A stretch of DNA of 64,000 nucleotides, taken from Petrolisthes cinctipes (taxonomy: Eukaryota; Arthropoda; Malacostraca; Decapoda; Porcellanidae). This document shows positions 48,086 to 61,983 of the stretch, piece by piece. The DNA lies in assembly GCA_033782935.1 (NCBI GenBank), contig JAWQEG010000082.1, forward strand, positions 620,001 to 684,000, in the 5' to 3' direction. Within the stretch, counting starts at the first letter, position 1. The number at the start of each line of letters is the position of its first letter. A model generated the notes under the pieces. It was given only the letters and a program-made list of their open reading frames with translations, was not told the origin of the DNA and did no database searches. A program made the translations under genes and the position numbers.

Positions 48086-50079
48086 GAGTATTTTCAAAAT
48101 ACATGCTCAAAATATACTGAAAATCGATCTTTTAGGTGCACAAAAGTCGATATGTGTATGCATCTTCAGTACCCGTTTATATCTCAAATTCAGGCTCAAA
48201 ACACCCGAAAATTCAATATTTTGGGGTCCCAGAAGCAATCTGTACATGCCTACTCAGTGTTAGAGTATTTTCAAAATACAGGCCCAAAACATGCTGAAAA
48301 TCGATATTTTAGATGCCCAAAGTCAATATGTGCATGTATCTTCTGTACCCGTTTATATCTCAAATTCAGGCTCAAAACACCCGAAAATTCAATATTTTGG
48401 GGTCCCCGAAGCAATCTGTACAGTGCTAGAATATTTTCAAAATATAGGCTAAAAACATGCTAAAAATCGATCTTTTAGGTGCCAAAAAGTCGATATCTCA
48501 AATTCAGTCCCAAAACACCCGAAAATTCGATATTTAGGGGTCCCAGAAGCGATCTGTACATGCCTACTCCGTGTTAGAGTATTTTCAAAATACATGCTCA
48601 AAACATACTGAAAATCGATCTTTTAGGTGCACAAAAGTCGATATGTGCATGCATCTTCAGTACCCGTTTATATCTCAAATTCAGGCTCAAAACACCCGAA
48701 AATTCGATATTTTGGGGTCCCAGAAGCGATCTGTACATGCCTACTCCGTGTTAGATTATTTTCAAAATTCAGGCCCAAAACATGCTGAAAATCGATATTT
48801 TTGGTGCCCAAAGTCAATATGTGCATGTATCTTCTGTACCCGTTTATATCTCAAATTCAGGCTCAAAACACCCGAAAATTCAATATTTTGGGGTCCCAGA
48901 AGCAATCTGTACATGCCTACTCAGTGTTAGAATATTTTCAAAATATAGGCTAAAAACATGCTAAAAATCGATCTTTTAGGTGCCAAAAAGTCGATATCTC
49001 AAATTCAGTCCCAAAACACCCGAAAATTCGATATTTAGGGGTCCCAGAAGCGATCTGTACATGCCTACTCCGTGTTAGAGTATTTTCAAAATACATGCTC
49101 AAAACATACTGAAAATCGATCTTTTAGGTGCACAAAAGTCGATATGTGTATGCATCTTCAGTACCTGTTTATATCGCAAATTCAGGCTCAAAACACCCGA
49201 AAATTCAATATTTTGGGGTCCCAGAAGCAATCTGTACATGCCTACTCAGTGTTAGAGTATTTTCAAAATACAGGCCCAAAACATGCTGAAAATCGATATT
49301 TTAGATGCCCAAAGTCAATATGTGCATGTATCTTCTGTACCCGTTTATATATCAAATTCAGGCTCAAAACACCCGAAAATTCAATATTTTGGGGCCCCAG
49401 AAGCAATCTGTACATGCCTACACAGTGCTAGAATATTTTCAAAATATAGGCTAAAAACATGCTAAAAATCGACATTTTAGGTGCCAAAAAATCGATATCT
49501 CAAATTCAGTCCCAAAACACCCGAAAATTCGATATTTAGAGGTCCCAGAAGGTATCTGTACATGCCTACTCCGTTATAGAGTATTTTCAAAATACAGGCC
49601 AAAAACATACTGAAAATCGATCTTTTAGGTGCCAAAAAGTCGATATGTGCATGCATCTTCTGTACCCGTTTATATCTCAAATTCTGGACCTAAACACCCG
49701 AAAATTCGATATTTTGGGGTCCCAGAAGCGATCTGTACATGCCTACTTCGTGTTAGAGTATTTTCAAAATTCAGGCCCAAAACATGCTGAAAATCGATAT
49801 TTTTGGTGCCCAAATTCAATATGTGCATGTATCTTCTGTACCCGTTTATATCTCAAATTCAGGCTCAAAACACCCGAAAATTCAATGTTTTGGGATCCCA
49901 GAAGCAATCTGTACATGCCTACTCAGTGCTAGAATATTTTCAAAATATAGGCTAAAAACATGCTAAAAATCGATCTTTTAGGTGCCAAAAAGTTGATATC
50001 TCAAATTCAGTCCCAAAACACCCGAAAATTCGATATTTAGGGGTCCCAGAAGCGATCTGTACATGCCTACTCCGTGTTA
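48086..50079 (+). repeat. 1994-bp block duplication, copy 2
   Basis: Units at 48086 (491), 48577, 49078 and 49579 repeat copy 1 with a handful of differences (for example atcgcaaattc near 49176, caatgttttggg near 49885 and one fewer C in gccaaaaagtc near 49632). 491 + 501 + 501 + 501 = 1994. Confidence 0.92.
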
Positions 50080-53000
50080 GAGTATTTTCAAAATACATGC
50101 TCAAAATATACTGAAAATCGATCTTTTAGGTGCACAAAAGTCGATATGTGTATGCATCTTCAGTACCCGTTTATATCTCAAATTCAGGCTCAAAACACCC
50201 GAAAATTCAATATTTTGGGGTCCCAGAAGCAATCTGTACATGCCTACTCAGTGTTAGAGTATTTTCAAAATACAGGCCCAAAACATGCTGAAAATCGATA
50301 TTTTAGATGCCCAAAGTCAATATGTGCATGTATCTTCTGTACCCGTTTATATATCAAATTCAGGCTCAAAACACCCAAAAATTCAATATTTTGAGGTCCC
50401 AGAAGCAATCTGTACATGCCTACACAGTGCTAGAATATTTTCAAAATATAGGCTAAAAACATGCTAAAAATCGACATTTTAGGTGCCAAAAAATCGATAT
50501 CTCAAATTCAGTCCCAAAACACCCGAAAATTCGATATTTAGAGGTCCCAGAAGGTATCTGTACATGCCTACTCCGTGATAGAGTATTTTCAAAATACAGG
50601 CCAAAAACATACTGAAAATCGATCTTTTAGGTGCCCAAAAGTCGATATGTGCATGCATCTTCTGTACCCGTTTATATTTCAAATTCTGGACCTAAACACC
50701 CGAAAATTCGATATTTTGGGGTCCCAGAAGCGATCTGTACATGCCTACTTCGTGTTAGAGTATTTTCAAAATTCAGGCCCAAAACATGCTGAAAATCGAT
50801 ATTTTTGGTGACCAAAGTCAATATGTGCATGTATCTTCTGTACCCGTTTATATCTCAAATTCAGGCTCAAAACACCCGAAAATTCAATATTTTGGGATCC
50901 CAGAAGCAATCTGTACATGCCTACTCAGTGCTAGAATATTTTCAAAATATAGGCTAAAAACATGCTAAAAATCGATCTTTTAGGTGCCAAAAAGTCGATA
51001 TCTCAAATTCAGTCCCAAAACACCCGAAAATTCGATATTTAGGGGTCCCAGAAGCGATCTGTACATGCCTACTCCGTGTTAGAGTATTTTCAAAATACAT
51101 GCTCAAAACATACTGAAAATCGATCTTTTAGGTGCACAAAAGTCGATATGTGCATGCATCTTCAGTACCCGTTTATATCTCAAATTCAGGCTCAAAACAC
51201 CCGAAAATTCAATATTTTGGGGTCCCAGAAGCAATCTGTACATGCCTACTCAGTGTTAGAGTATTTTCAAAATCCAGGCCCAAAACATGCTGAAAATCGA
51301 TATTATAGATGCCCAAAGTCAATATGTGCATGTATCTTCTGTACCCGTTTATATCTCAAATTCTGGCTCAAAACACCCGAAAATTCAATATTTTCGGGTC
51401 CCAGAAGCAATCTGTACATGCCTACAGAGTGCTAGAATATTTTCAAAATATAGGCTAAAAACATGCTAAAAATCGACATTTTAGGTGCCAAAAAATCGAT
51501 ATCTCAAATTCAGTCCCAACACACCCGAAAATTCGATATTTAGGGGTCCCAGAAGGTATCTGTACATGCCTACTCCGTGTTAGAGTATTTTCAAAATACA
51601 GGCCAAAAAACATACTGAAAATCGATCTTTTAGGTGCCCAAAAGTCGATATGTGCATGCATCTTCTGTACCCGTTTATATCTCAAATTCTGGCCTTAAAC
51701 ACCCGAAAATTCGATATTTTGGGGTCCAAGAAGCGATCTGTACATGCCTACTCCGTGTTAGAGTATTTTCAAAATTCAGGCCCAAAACATACTGAAAATC
51801 GATATTTTTGGTGCCCAAAGTCAATATGTGCATGTATCTTCTGTACCCGTTTATATCTCAAATTCAGGCTCAAAACACCCGAAAATTCAAGATTTTGGGG
51901 TCCCAGAAGCAATCTGTACAGTGCTAGAATATTTTCAAAATATAGGCTAAAAACATGCTAAAAATCGATCTTTTAGGTGCCAAAAAGTCGATATCTCAAA
52001 TTCAGTCCCAAAACACCCGAAAATTCGATATTTAGAGGTCCCAGAAGGTATCTGTACATGCCTACTCCGTGTTAGAGTATTTTTAAATTACAGGCGAAAA
52101 ACATACTGAAAATCGATCTTTTAGGTGCCAAAAAGTCGATATGTGCATGCATCTTCTGTACCCGTTTATATCTCAAATTCTGGCCCTAAACACCCGAAAA
52201 TTCGATATTTTGGGGTTCCAGAAGCGATCTGTACATGCCTACTCCGTGTTAGAGTATTTTCAAAATACATGCTCAAAACATACTGAAAATCGATCTTTTA
52301 GGTGCACAAAAGTCGATATGTGTATGCATCTTCACTACCTGTTTATATCTCAAATTCAGGCTCAAAACACCCGAAAATTCAATATTTTGGGGTCCCAGAA
52401 GCAATCTGTACATGCCTACTCAGTGTTAGAGTATTTTAAAAATACAGGCCCAAAACATTCTGAAAATCGATATTTTAGATGCACAAAGTCAATATGTGCA
52501 TGTATCTTCTGTACCCGTTTATATATCAAATTCAGGCTCAAAACACCCGAAAATTCAATATTTTGGGGCCCCAGAAGCAATCTGTACATGCCTACACAGT
52601 GCTAGAATATTTTCAAAATATAGGCTAAAAACATGCTAAAAATCGACATTTTAGGTGCCAAAAAATCGATATCTCAAATTCAGTCCCAAAACACCCGAAA
52701 ATTCGATATTTAGAGGTCCCAGAAGGTATCTGTACATGCCTACTCCGTTATAGAGTATTTTCAAAATACAGGCCAAAAACATACTGAAAATCGATCTTTT
52801 AGGTGCCCAAAAGTCGATATGTGCATGCATCTTCTGTACCCGTTTATATCTCAAATTCTGGACCTAAACACCCGAAAATTCGATATTTTGGGGTCCCAGA
52901 AGCGATCTGTACATGCCTACTTCGTGTTAGAGTATTTTCAAAATTCAGGCCCAAAACATGATGAAAATCGATATTTTTGGTGCCCAAATTCAATATGTGC

Positions 53001-53253
53001 ATGTATCTTCTGTACCCGTTTATATCTCAAATTCAGGCTCAAAACACCCGAAAATTCAATATTTTGGGATCCCAGAAGCAATCTGTACATGCCTACTCAG
53101 TGCTAGAATATTTTCAAAATATAGGCTAAAAACATGCTAAAAATCGATCTTTTAGGTGCCAAAAAGTTGATATCTCAAATTCAGTCCCAAAACACCCGAA
53201 AATTCGATATTTAGGGGTCCCAGAAGCGATCTGTACATGCCTACTCCGTGTTA
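50080..53253 (+). repeat. Array block XIII: mosaic continuation of the 1994-bp family
   Basis: Units start at 50080 (A1-B1-C2), 50581, 51082, 51583 (492), 52075 (A2 alone), 52252 (A1-B1-C2) and 52753. The 50080 unit begins like 48086 (caaaatatactg, tatgtgtatgc, cagtacccg) but from its B1 onward looks like 49078 (tatatatcaaattc, C2), so a crossover lies between roughly 50,200 and 50,350. Units 52252 and 52753 are again close to 47084 and 47585, offset 5168. Confidence 0.86.
52075..52251 (+). repeat. Orphan A2 monomer directly before A1
   Basis: A2 with a private change, ggggttccag, runs straight into the A1 at 52252. 177 bp of B plus C context is missing. The boundary at 52075 also has gagtatttttaaattac in place of the perfect dyad. 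Confidence 0.86.
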
Positions 53254-54746
53254 GAGTATTTTCAAAATACATGCTCAAAACATACTGAAAATCGATCTTT
53301 TAGGTGCACAAAAGTCGATATGTGCATGCATCTTCAGTACCCGTTTATATCTCAAATTCAGGCTCAAAACACCCGAAAATTCAATATTTTGGGGTCCCAG
53401 AAGCAATCTGTACATGCCTACTCAGTGTTAGAGTATTTTCAAAATACAGGCCCAAAACATGCTGAAAATCGAAATTATAGATGCCCAAAGTCAATATGTG
53501 CATGTATCTTCTGTACCCGTTTATATCTCAAATTCTGGCTCAAAACACCCGAAAATTCAATATTTTCGGGTCCCAGAAGCAATCTGTACATGCCTACACA
53601 GTGCTAGAATATTTTCAAAATATAGGCTAAAAACATGCTAAAAATCGACATTTTAGGTGCCAAAAAATCGATACCTCAAATTCAGTCCCAAAACACCCGA
53701 AAATTCGATATTTAGGGGTCCCAGAAGGTATCTGTACATGCCTACTCCGTGTTAGAGTATTTTCAAAATACAGGCCAAAAACATACTGAAAATCGATCTT
53801 TTAGGTGCCCAAAAGTCGATATGTGCATGCATCTTCTGTACCCGTTTATATCTCAAATTCTGGCCTTAAACACCCGAAAATTCGATATTTTGGGGTCCAA
53901 GAAGCGATCTGTACATGCCTACTCCGTGTTAGAGTATTTTCAAAATTCAGGCCCAAAACATACTGAAAATCGATATTTTTGGTGCCCAAAGTCAATATGT
54001 GCATGTATCTTCTGTACCCGTTTATATCTCAAATTCAGGCTCAAAACACCCGAAAATTCAAGATTTTGGGGTCCCAGAAGCAATCTGTACAGTGCTAGAA
54101 TATTTTCAAAATATAGGCTAAAAACATGCTAAAAATCGATCTTTTAGGTGCCAAAAAGTCGATATCTCAAATTCAGTCCAAAAACACCCGAAAATTCGAT
54201 ATTTAGTGGTCCCAGAAACGATCTGTACATGCCTACTCCGTGTTAGAGTATTTTCAAAATTCATGCTCAAAACATACTGAAAATCGATCTTTTAGGTGCC
54301 CAAAAGTCGATATGTGCATGCATCTTCTGTACCCGTTTATATCTCAAATTCTGGCCCTAAACACCCGAAAATTCGAAATTTTGGGGTCCCAGAAGCGATC
54401 TGTACATGCATACTCCGTGTTAGAGTATTTTCAAAATTCAGGCCCAAAACATGCTGAAAATCGATATTTTTGGTGCCCAAAGTTAATATGTGCATGTATC
54501 TTCTGTACCCGTTTATATCTCAAATTCAGGCTCAAAACACCCGGAAATTCAATATTTTGGGGTCCCAGAAGCAATCTGTACATGCCTACTCAGTGCTAGA
54601 ATATTTTCAAAATATAGGCTAAAAACATGCTAAAAATCGATCTTTTAGGTGCCAAAAAGTCGATATCTCAAATTCAGTCCCAAAACACCCGAAAATTCGA
54701 TATTTAGGGGTCCCAGAAGCGATCTGTACATGCCTACTCCGTGTTA

Positions 54747-55071
54747 GAGTATTTTCAAAATACATGCTCAAAACATACTGAAAATCGATCTTTTAGGTGC
54801 ACAAAAGTCGATATGTGCATGCATCTTCAGTACCCGTTTATATCTCAAATTTAGGCTCAAAACACCCGAAAATTCAATATTTTGGGGTCCCAGAAGCAAT
54901 CTGTACATGCCTACTCAGTGCTAGAATATTTTCAAAATATAGGCTAAAAACATGCTAAAAATCGATCTTTTAGGTGCCAAAAAGTCGATATCTCAAATTC
55001 AGTCCCAAAACACCCGAAAATTCGATATTTAGGGGTCCCAGAAGCGATCTGTACATGCCTACTCCGTGTTA
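54747..55071 (+). repeat. Hybrid A1/B + C1 dimer unit (325 bp)
   Basis: A1 head, B-type tail ctcagtgctag, then C1. One 176-bp monomer is missing in register. Confidence 0.84.
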
Positions 55072-55385
55072 GAGTATTTTCAAAATACAGTCCCAAAACA
55101 TGCTGAAAATCGATATTTTAGATGCCCAAAGTCAATATGTGCATGTATCTTCTGTACCCGTTTATATCTCAAATTCAGGCTCAAAACACCCGAAAATTCA
55201 ATATTTTGGGGTCCCAGAAGCAATCTGTACACTGCTAGAATATTTTCAAAATATAGGCTAAAAACATGCTAAAAATCGATCTTTTAGGTGCCAAAAAGTC
55301 GATATCTCAAATTCAGTCCCAAAACACCCGAAAATTCGATATTTAGGGGTCCCAGAAGCGATCTGTACATGCCTACTCCGTGTTA
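55072..55385 (+). repeat. A-less dimer unit B1-C1 (314 bp)
   Basis: B1 with acagtcccaaaacatg, ending in a 10-bp-short junction (ctgtacactgctag), then C1. 324 - 10 = 314. Confidence 0.84.
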
Positions 55386-55869
55386 GAGTATTTTCAAAAT
55401 ACATGCTCAAAACATACTGAAAATCGATCTTTTAGGTGCACAAAAGTCGATATGTGCATGCATCTTCAGTACCCGTTTATATCTCAAATTCAGGCTCAAA
55501 ACACCCGAAAATTCAATATTTTGGGGTCCCAGAAGCAATCTGTACATCAGTGTTAGAGTATTTTCAAAATACAGGCCCAAAACATGCTGAAAATCGATAT
55601 TTTAGATGCCCAAAGTCAATATCTTCTGTACCCGTTTATATCTCAAATTCAGGCTCAAAACACCCGAAAATTCAATATTTTGGGGTCCCAGAAGCAATCT
55701 GTACATGCCTACACAGTGCTAGAATATTTTCAAAATATAGGCTAAAAACATGCTGAAAATCGATATTTTAGGTGCCTAAAAATCGATATCTCAAATTCAG
55801 TCCCAAAACACCCGAAAATTCGATATTTAGAGGTCCCAGAAGGTATCTGTACATGCCTACTCCGTGTTA
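55386..55869 (+). repeat. 484-bp trimer A1-B1-C2 with two internal deletions, copy 1
   Basis: A1 ends ctgtacatcagtg, having lost 7 bp, and B1 reads gtcaatatcttctg, having lost 10 bp between AT repeats in the alternating purine-pyrimidine tract. 501 - 7 - 10 = 484. The paired deletions recur together only at 58541 and 60508, so all three descend from one ancestor. Confidence 0.9.
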
Positions 55870-56871
55870 GAGTATTTTCAAAATACAGGCCAAAAACATA
55901 CTGAAAATCGATCTTTTAGGTGCCCAAAAGTCGATATGTGCATGCATCTTCTGTACCCGTTTATATCTCAAATTCTGGCCCTAAACACCCGAAAATTCGA
56001 TATTTTGGGGTCCCAGAAGCGATCTGTACATGCCTACTCCGTGTTAGAGTATTTTCAAAATTCAGGCCCAAAACATGCTGAAAATCGATATTTTAGATGC
56101 CTAAATTCAATATGTGCATATATCTTCTGTACCCGTTTATATCTCAAATTCAGGCTCAAAACACCCGAAAATTCAATATTTTGGGGTCCCAGAAGCAATC
56201 TGTACATGCCTACACAGTGCTAGAATATTTTCAAAATATAGGCTAAAAACATGCTAAAAATCGACATTTTAGGTGCCAAAAAATCGATATATCAAATTCA
56301 GTCCCAAAACACCCGAAAATTCGATATTTAGAGGTCCCAGAAGGTATCTGTACATGCCTACTCCGTGTTAGAGTATTTTCAAAATACAGGCCAAAAACAT
56401 ACTGAAAATCGATCTTTTAGGTGCCCAAAAGTCGATATGTGCATGCATCTTCTGTACCCGTTTATATCTGAAATTCTGGCCCTAAACACCCGAAAATTCG
56501 ATATTTTGGGGTCCCAGAAGCGATCTGTACATGCCTACTCCGTGTTAGAGTATTTTCAAAATTCAGGCACAAAACATACTGAAAATCGATATTTTTGGTG
56601 CCCAAAGTCAATATGTGCATGTATCTTCTGTACCCGTTTATAACTCAAATTCAGGCTCAAAACACCCGAAAATTCAATATTTTGGGGTCCCAGAAGCAAT
56701 CTGTACATGCCTACTCAGTGCTAGAATATTTTCAAAATATAGGCTAAAAACATGCTAAAAATCGACATTTTAGGTACCAAAAAATCGATATCTCAAATTC
56801 AGTCCCAAAACACCCGAAAATTCGATATATAGAGGTCCCAGAAGGTATCTGTACATGCCTACTCCGTGTTA

Positions 56872-57548
56872 GAGTATTTTCAAAATACAGGCCAAAAACA
56901 TACTGAAAATCGATCTTTTAGGTGCCCAAAAGTCGATATGTGCATGCATCTTCTGTACCCGTTTATATCTCAAATTCTGGCCCTAAACACCCGAAAATTC
57001 GATATTTTGGGGTCCCAGAAGCGATCTGTACATGCCTACTCCGTGTTAGAGTATTTTCAAAATTCAGGCCCAAAACATGCTGAAAATCGATATTTTAGAT
57101 GCCTTAAGTCAATATGTGCATGTATCTTCTGTACCCGTTTATATCTCAAATTCAGGCTCAAAACACCCGAAAATTCAATATTTTGGGGTCCCAGAAGCAA
57201 TCTGTACATGCCTACTCAGTATTAGAGTATTTTCAAAATACAGGCCCAAAACATGCTGAAAATCGATATTTTAGATGCCCAAAGTCAATATGTGCATGTA
57301 TCTTCTGTACCCGTTTATATCTCAAATTCAGGCTCAAAACACCCGAAAATTCAATATTTTGGGGTCCCAGAAGCAATCTGTACATGCTTACGCAGTGCTA
57401 GAATATTTTCAAAATATAGGCTAAAAACATGCTAAAAATCGACATTTTAGGTGCTAAAAAATCGATATCTCAAATTCAGTCCCAAAACACCCGAAAATTC
57501 GATATTTAGAGGTCCCAGAAGGTATCTGTAAATGCTTACTCCATGTTA
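56872..57548 (+). repeat. Tetramer unit A2-B-B1-C2 (677 bp)
   Basis: The only tetramer outside 9867-16242. Its first B is chimeric (B2 front, then gatattttagatgccttaag, also seen in the unit at 30167), and a full B1 follows at 57225. It carries cttacgcagtgctag and gtgctaaaaaatcg near its end. Confidence 0.85.
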
Positions 57549-58049
57549 GAGTATTTTCAAAATACAGGCCAAAAACATACTGAAAATCGATCTTTTAGGT
57601 GCCCAAAAGTCGATATGTGCATGCATCTTCTGTACCCGTTTATATCTCAAATTCTGGCCCTAAACACCCATAAATTCGATATTTTGGGGTCCCAGAAGCG
57701 ATCTGTACATGCCTACTCCGTGTTAGAGTATTTTCAAAATTCAGGCCCGAAACATGCTGAAAATCGATATTTTTGGTGCCCAAAGTCAATATGTGCATGT
57801 ATCTTCTGTACCCGTTTATATCTCAAATTCGGGCTCAAAACACCCGAAAATTCAATATTTTGGGGTCCCAGAAGCAATCTGTACATGCCTACTCAGTGCT
57901 AGAATATTTTCAAAATATAGGTTAAAAACATGCTAAAAATCGATCTTTTAGGTGCCAAAAAGTCGATATCTCAAATTCAGTCCCAAAACACCCGAAAATT
58001 CGATATTTAGGGGTCCCAGAAGCGATCTGTACATGCCTACTCCGTGTTA

Positions 58050-60016
58050 GAGTATTTTCAAAATACATGCTCAAAACATACTGAAAATCGATCTTTTAGG
58101 TGCACAAAAGTCGATATATGCATGCATCTTCAGTACCCGTTTATATCTCAAATTCAGGCTCAAAAAACCCGTAAATTCAATATTTTGGGGTCCCAGAAGC
58201 AATCTGTACATGCCTATTCAGTGTTAGAGTATTTTCAAAAGACTGGCCCAAAACATGCTGAAAATCGATATTTTAGATGCCCAAAGTCAATATGGGCATG
58301 TATCTTCTGTACCCGTTTATATCTCAAATTCAGGCTCAAAACACCCGAAAATTCAATATTTTGGGGTCCCAGAAGCAATCTGTACAGTGCTAGAATATTT
58401 TCAAAATATAGGCTAAAAACATGCTAAAAATCGATCTTTTAGGTGCCAAAAAGTCGATATCTCAAATTCAGTCCCAAAACACCCGAAAATTCGATATTTA
58501 GGGGTCCCAGAAGCGATCTGTACATGCCTACTCCGTGTTAGAGTATTTTCAAAATACATGCTCAAAACATACTGAAAATCGATCTTTTAGGTGCACAAAA
58601 GTCGATATGTGCATGCATCTTCAGTGCCCGTTTATATCTCAAATTCAGGCTCAAAACACCCGAAAATTCAATATTTTGGGGTCCCAGAAGCAATCTGTAC
58701 ATCAGTGTTAGAGTATTTTCAAAATACAGGCCCAAAATATGCTGAAAATCGATTTTTTAGATGCCCAAAGTCAATATCTTCTGTACCCGTTTATATCTCA
58801 AATTCAGGCTCAAAACACCCGAAAATTCCATATTTTGGGGTCCCAGAAGCAATCTGTACATGCCTACACAGTGCTAGAATATTTTCAAAATATAGGCTAA
58901 AAACATGCTGAAAATCGATATTTTAGGTGCCAAAAAATCGATATCTCAAATTCAGTCCCAAAACACCCGAAAATTCGATATTTAGAGGTCCCAGAAGCGA
59001 TCTGTACATGCCTACTCCGTGTTAGAGTATTTTCAAAATACAGGCCAAAAACATACTGAAAATCGATCTTTTAGGTGCCCAAAAGTCGATATGTGCATGC
59101 ATCTTCTGTACCCGTTTATATCTCAAATTCTGGCCCTAAACACCCGAAAATTCGATATTTTGGGGTCCCAGAAGCGATCTGTACATGCCTACTCCGTGTT
59201 AGAGTATTTTCAAAATTCAGGCCCATAACATGCTAAAAATCGATATTTTAGATGCCCAAATTCAATATGTGCATGTATCTTCTGTACCCGTTTATATCTC
59301 AAATTCAGGCTCAAAACACCCGAAAATTCAATATTTTGGGGTCCCAGAAGCAATCTGTACATGCCTACCCAGTGCTAGAATATTTTCAAAATATAGGCTA
59401 AAAACATGCTAAAAATCGACATTTTAGGTGCCAAAAAATCGATATCTCAAATTCAGTCCCAAAACACCTGAAAATTCGATATTTAGAGGTCCCAGAAGGT
59501 ATCTGTACATGCCTACTCCGTGTTAGAGTATTTTCAAAATACAGGCCAAAAACATACTGAAAATCGATCTTTTAGGTGCCCAAAAGTCGATATGTGCATG
59601 CATCTTCTGTACCCGTTTATATCTCAAATTCTGGCCCTAAACACCCGAAAATTCGATATTTTGGGGTCCCAGAAGCGATCTGTACATGCATACTCCGTGT
59701 TAGAGTATTTTCAAAATTCAGGCCCAAAACATGCTGAAAATCGATATTTTTGGTGCCCAAAGTCGATATGTGCATGCATCTTCAGTACCCGTTTATATCT
59801 CAAATTCAGGCTCAAAACACCCGAAAATTCAAAATTTTGGGGTCCCAGAAGCAATCTGTACAGTGCTAGAATATTTTCAAAATATAGGCTAAAAACATGC
59901 TAAAAATCGATCTTTTAGGTGCCAAAAAGTCGATATCTCATATTCAGTCCAAAAACACCCGAAAATTCGATATTTAGGGGTCCCAGAAGCGATCTGTACA
60001 TGCCTACTCCGTGTTA
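58050..60016 (+). repeat. 1967-bp block duplication, copy 1
   Basis: Units at 58050 (A1-B1-C1, 491), 58541 (484, paired deletions), 59025 (A2-B-C2, 501) and 59526 (A2-B2-C1, 491). 491 + 484 + 501 + 491 = 1967, matching the spacing to the next copy. Its first unit also carries the aaaagactggccc marker known from 24354 and 32475. Confidence 0.9.
58541..59024 (+). repeat. 484-bp trimer with two internal deletions, copy 2
   Basis: Same paired 7-bp and 10-bp losses as 55386, with gattttttagatg and caaaatatgctg added. Those extra changes are shared with 60508 but not 55386, giving a clear order of descent. Confidence 0.9.
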
Positions 60017-61983
60017 GAGTATTTTCAAAATACATGCTCAAAACATACTGAAAATCGATCTTTTAGGTGCACAAAAGTCGATATGTGCAAGCATCTTCAG
60101 TACCCGTTTATATCTCAAATTCAGGCTCAAAACCCCCGAAAATTCAATATTTTGGGGTCCCAGAAGCAATCCGTACATGCCTACTCAGTGTTAGTGTATT
60201 TTCAAAATACAGGCCCAAAACATGCTGAAAAACGATATTTTAGATGCCCAAAGTCAATATGTGCATGTATCTTCTGTACCCGTTTATATCTCAAATTCAG
60301 ACTCAAAACACCCGAAAATTCAATATTTTGGGGTCCCAGAAGCAATCTGTACAGTGCTAGAATATTTTCAAAATATAGGCTAAAAACATGCTAAAAATCG
60401 ATCTTTTAGGTGCCAAAAAGTCGACATCTCAAATTCAGTCCAAAAACACCCGAAAATTCGATATTTAGGGGTCCCAGAAGCGATCTGTACATGCCTACTC
60501 CGTGTTAGAGTATTTTCAAAATACATGCTCAAAACATACTGAAAATCGATCTTTTAGGTGCACAAAAGTCGATATGTGCATGCATCTTCAGTACCCGTTT
60601 ATATCTCAAATTCAGGCTCAAAACACCCGAAAATTCAATATTTTGGGGTCCCAGAAGCAATCTGTACATCAGTGTTAGAGTATTTTCAAAATACAGGCCC
60701 AAAATATGCTGAAAATCGATTTTTTAGATGCCCAAAGTCAATATCTTATGTACCCGTTTATATCTCAAATTCAGGCTCAAAACACCCGAAAATTCAATAT
60801 TTTGGGGTCCCAGAAGCAATCTGTACATGCCTACACAGTTCTAGAATATTTTCAAAATATAGGCTAAAAACATGCTGAAAATCGATATTTTAGGTGCCAA
60901 AAAATCGATATCTCAAATTCAGTCCCAAAACACCCGAAAATTCGATATTTAGAGGTCCCAGAAGGTATCTGTACATGCTTACTCCGTGTTAGAGTATTTT
61001 CAAAATACAGGCCAAAAACATACTGAAAATCGATCTTTTAGGTGCCCAAAAGTCGATATGTGCATGCATCTTCTGTACCCGTTTATATCTCAAATTCTGG
61101 CCCTAAACACCCGAAAATTCGATATTTTGGGGTCCCAGAAGCGATCTGTACATGCCTACTCCGTGTTAGAGTATTTTCAAAATTCAGGCCCAAAACATGC
61201 TAAAAATCGATATTTTAGATGCCCAAATTCAATATGTGCATGTATCTTCTGTACCCGTTTATATCTCAAATTCAGGCTCAAAACACCCGAAAATTCAATA
61301 TTTTGGGGTCCCAGAAGCAATCTGTACATGCCTACACAGTGCTAGAATATTTTCAAAATATAGGCTAAAAACATGCTAAAAATCGACATTTTAGGTGCCA
61401 AAAAATCGATATCTCAAATTCAGTCCCAAAACACCCGAAAATTCGATATTTAGAGGTCCCAGAAGGTATCTGTACATGCCTACTCCGTGTTAGAGTATTT
61501 TCAAAATACAGGCCAAAAACATACTGAAAATCGATCTTTTAGGTGCCCAAAAGTCGATATGTGCATGCATCTTCTGTACCCGTTTATATCTCAAATTCTG
61601 GCCCTAAACACCCGAAAATTCGATATTTTGGGGTCCCAGAAGCGATCTGTACATGCTTACTCCGTGTTAGAGTATTTTCAAAATTCAGGCCCAAAACATA
61701 CTGAAAATCGATATTTTTGGTGCCCAAAGTCAATATGTGCATGTATCTTCTGTACCCGTTTATATCTCAAATTCAGGCTCAAAACACCCGAAAATTCAAT
61801 ATTTTGGGGTCCCAGAAGCAATCTGTACAGTGCTAGAATATTTTCAAAATATAGGCTAAAAACATGCTAAAAATCGATCTTTTAGGTGCCAAAAAGTCGA
61901 TATCTCAAATTCAGTCCCAAAACACCCGAAAATTCGATATTTAGGGGTCCCAGAAGCGATCTGTACATGCCTACTCCGTGTTA
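60017..61983 (+). repeat. 1967-bp block duplication, copy 2
   Basis: Units at 60017 (491), 60508 (484), 60992 (501) and 61493 (491) repeat copy 1 in the same order. The first unit differs more than the others (aaaacccccg, gttagtgtatt, gaaaaacgatat, and no gactgg marker), so the strongest identity lies in the later three units. Confidence 0.89.
60508..60991 (+). repeat. 484-bp trimer with two internal deletions, copy 3
   Basis: Carries both deletions plus gattttttagatg. It has a private change, cttatgtacccg, where copy 2 has cttctgtacccg. Confidence 0.9.

Larger units (their letters stand above)
53254..58049 (+). repeat. Array block XIV: mixed trimers, dimers and a tetramer
   Basis: Units start at 53254, 53755 (491), 54246 (chimeric A-B2-C1), 54747 (325), 55072 (314), 55386 (484), 55870 (A2-B-C2), 56371 (A2-B2-C2), 56872 (677) and 57549. 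The segment 53520-54268 recurs at the right end of the window, offset 9732. B monomers at 55870 and 56872 combine the B2 front aaattcaggccc with the B1 middle gatattttagatgcc, another intramonomer chimera. Confidence 0.86.
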
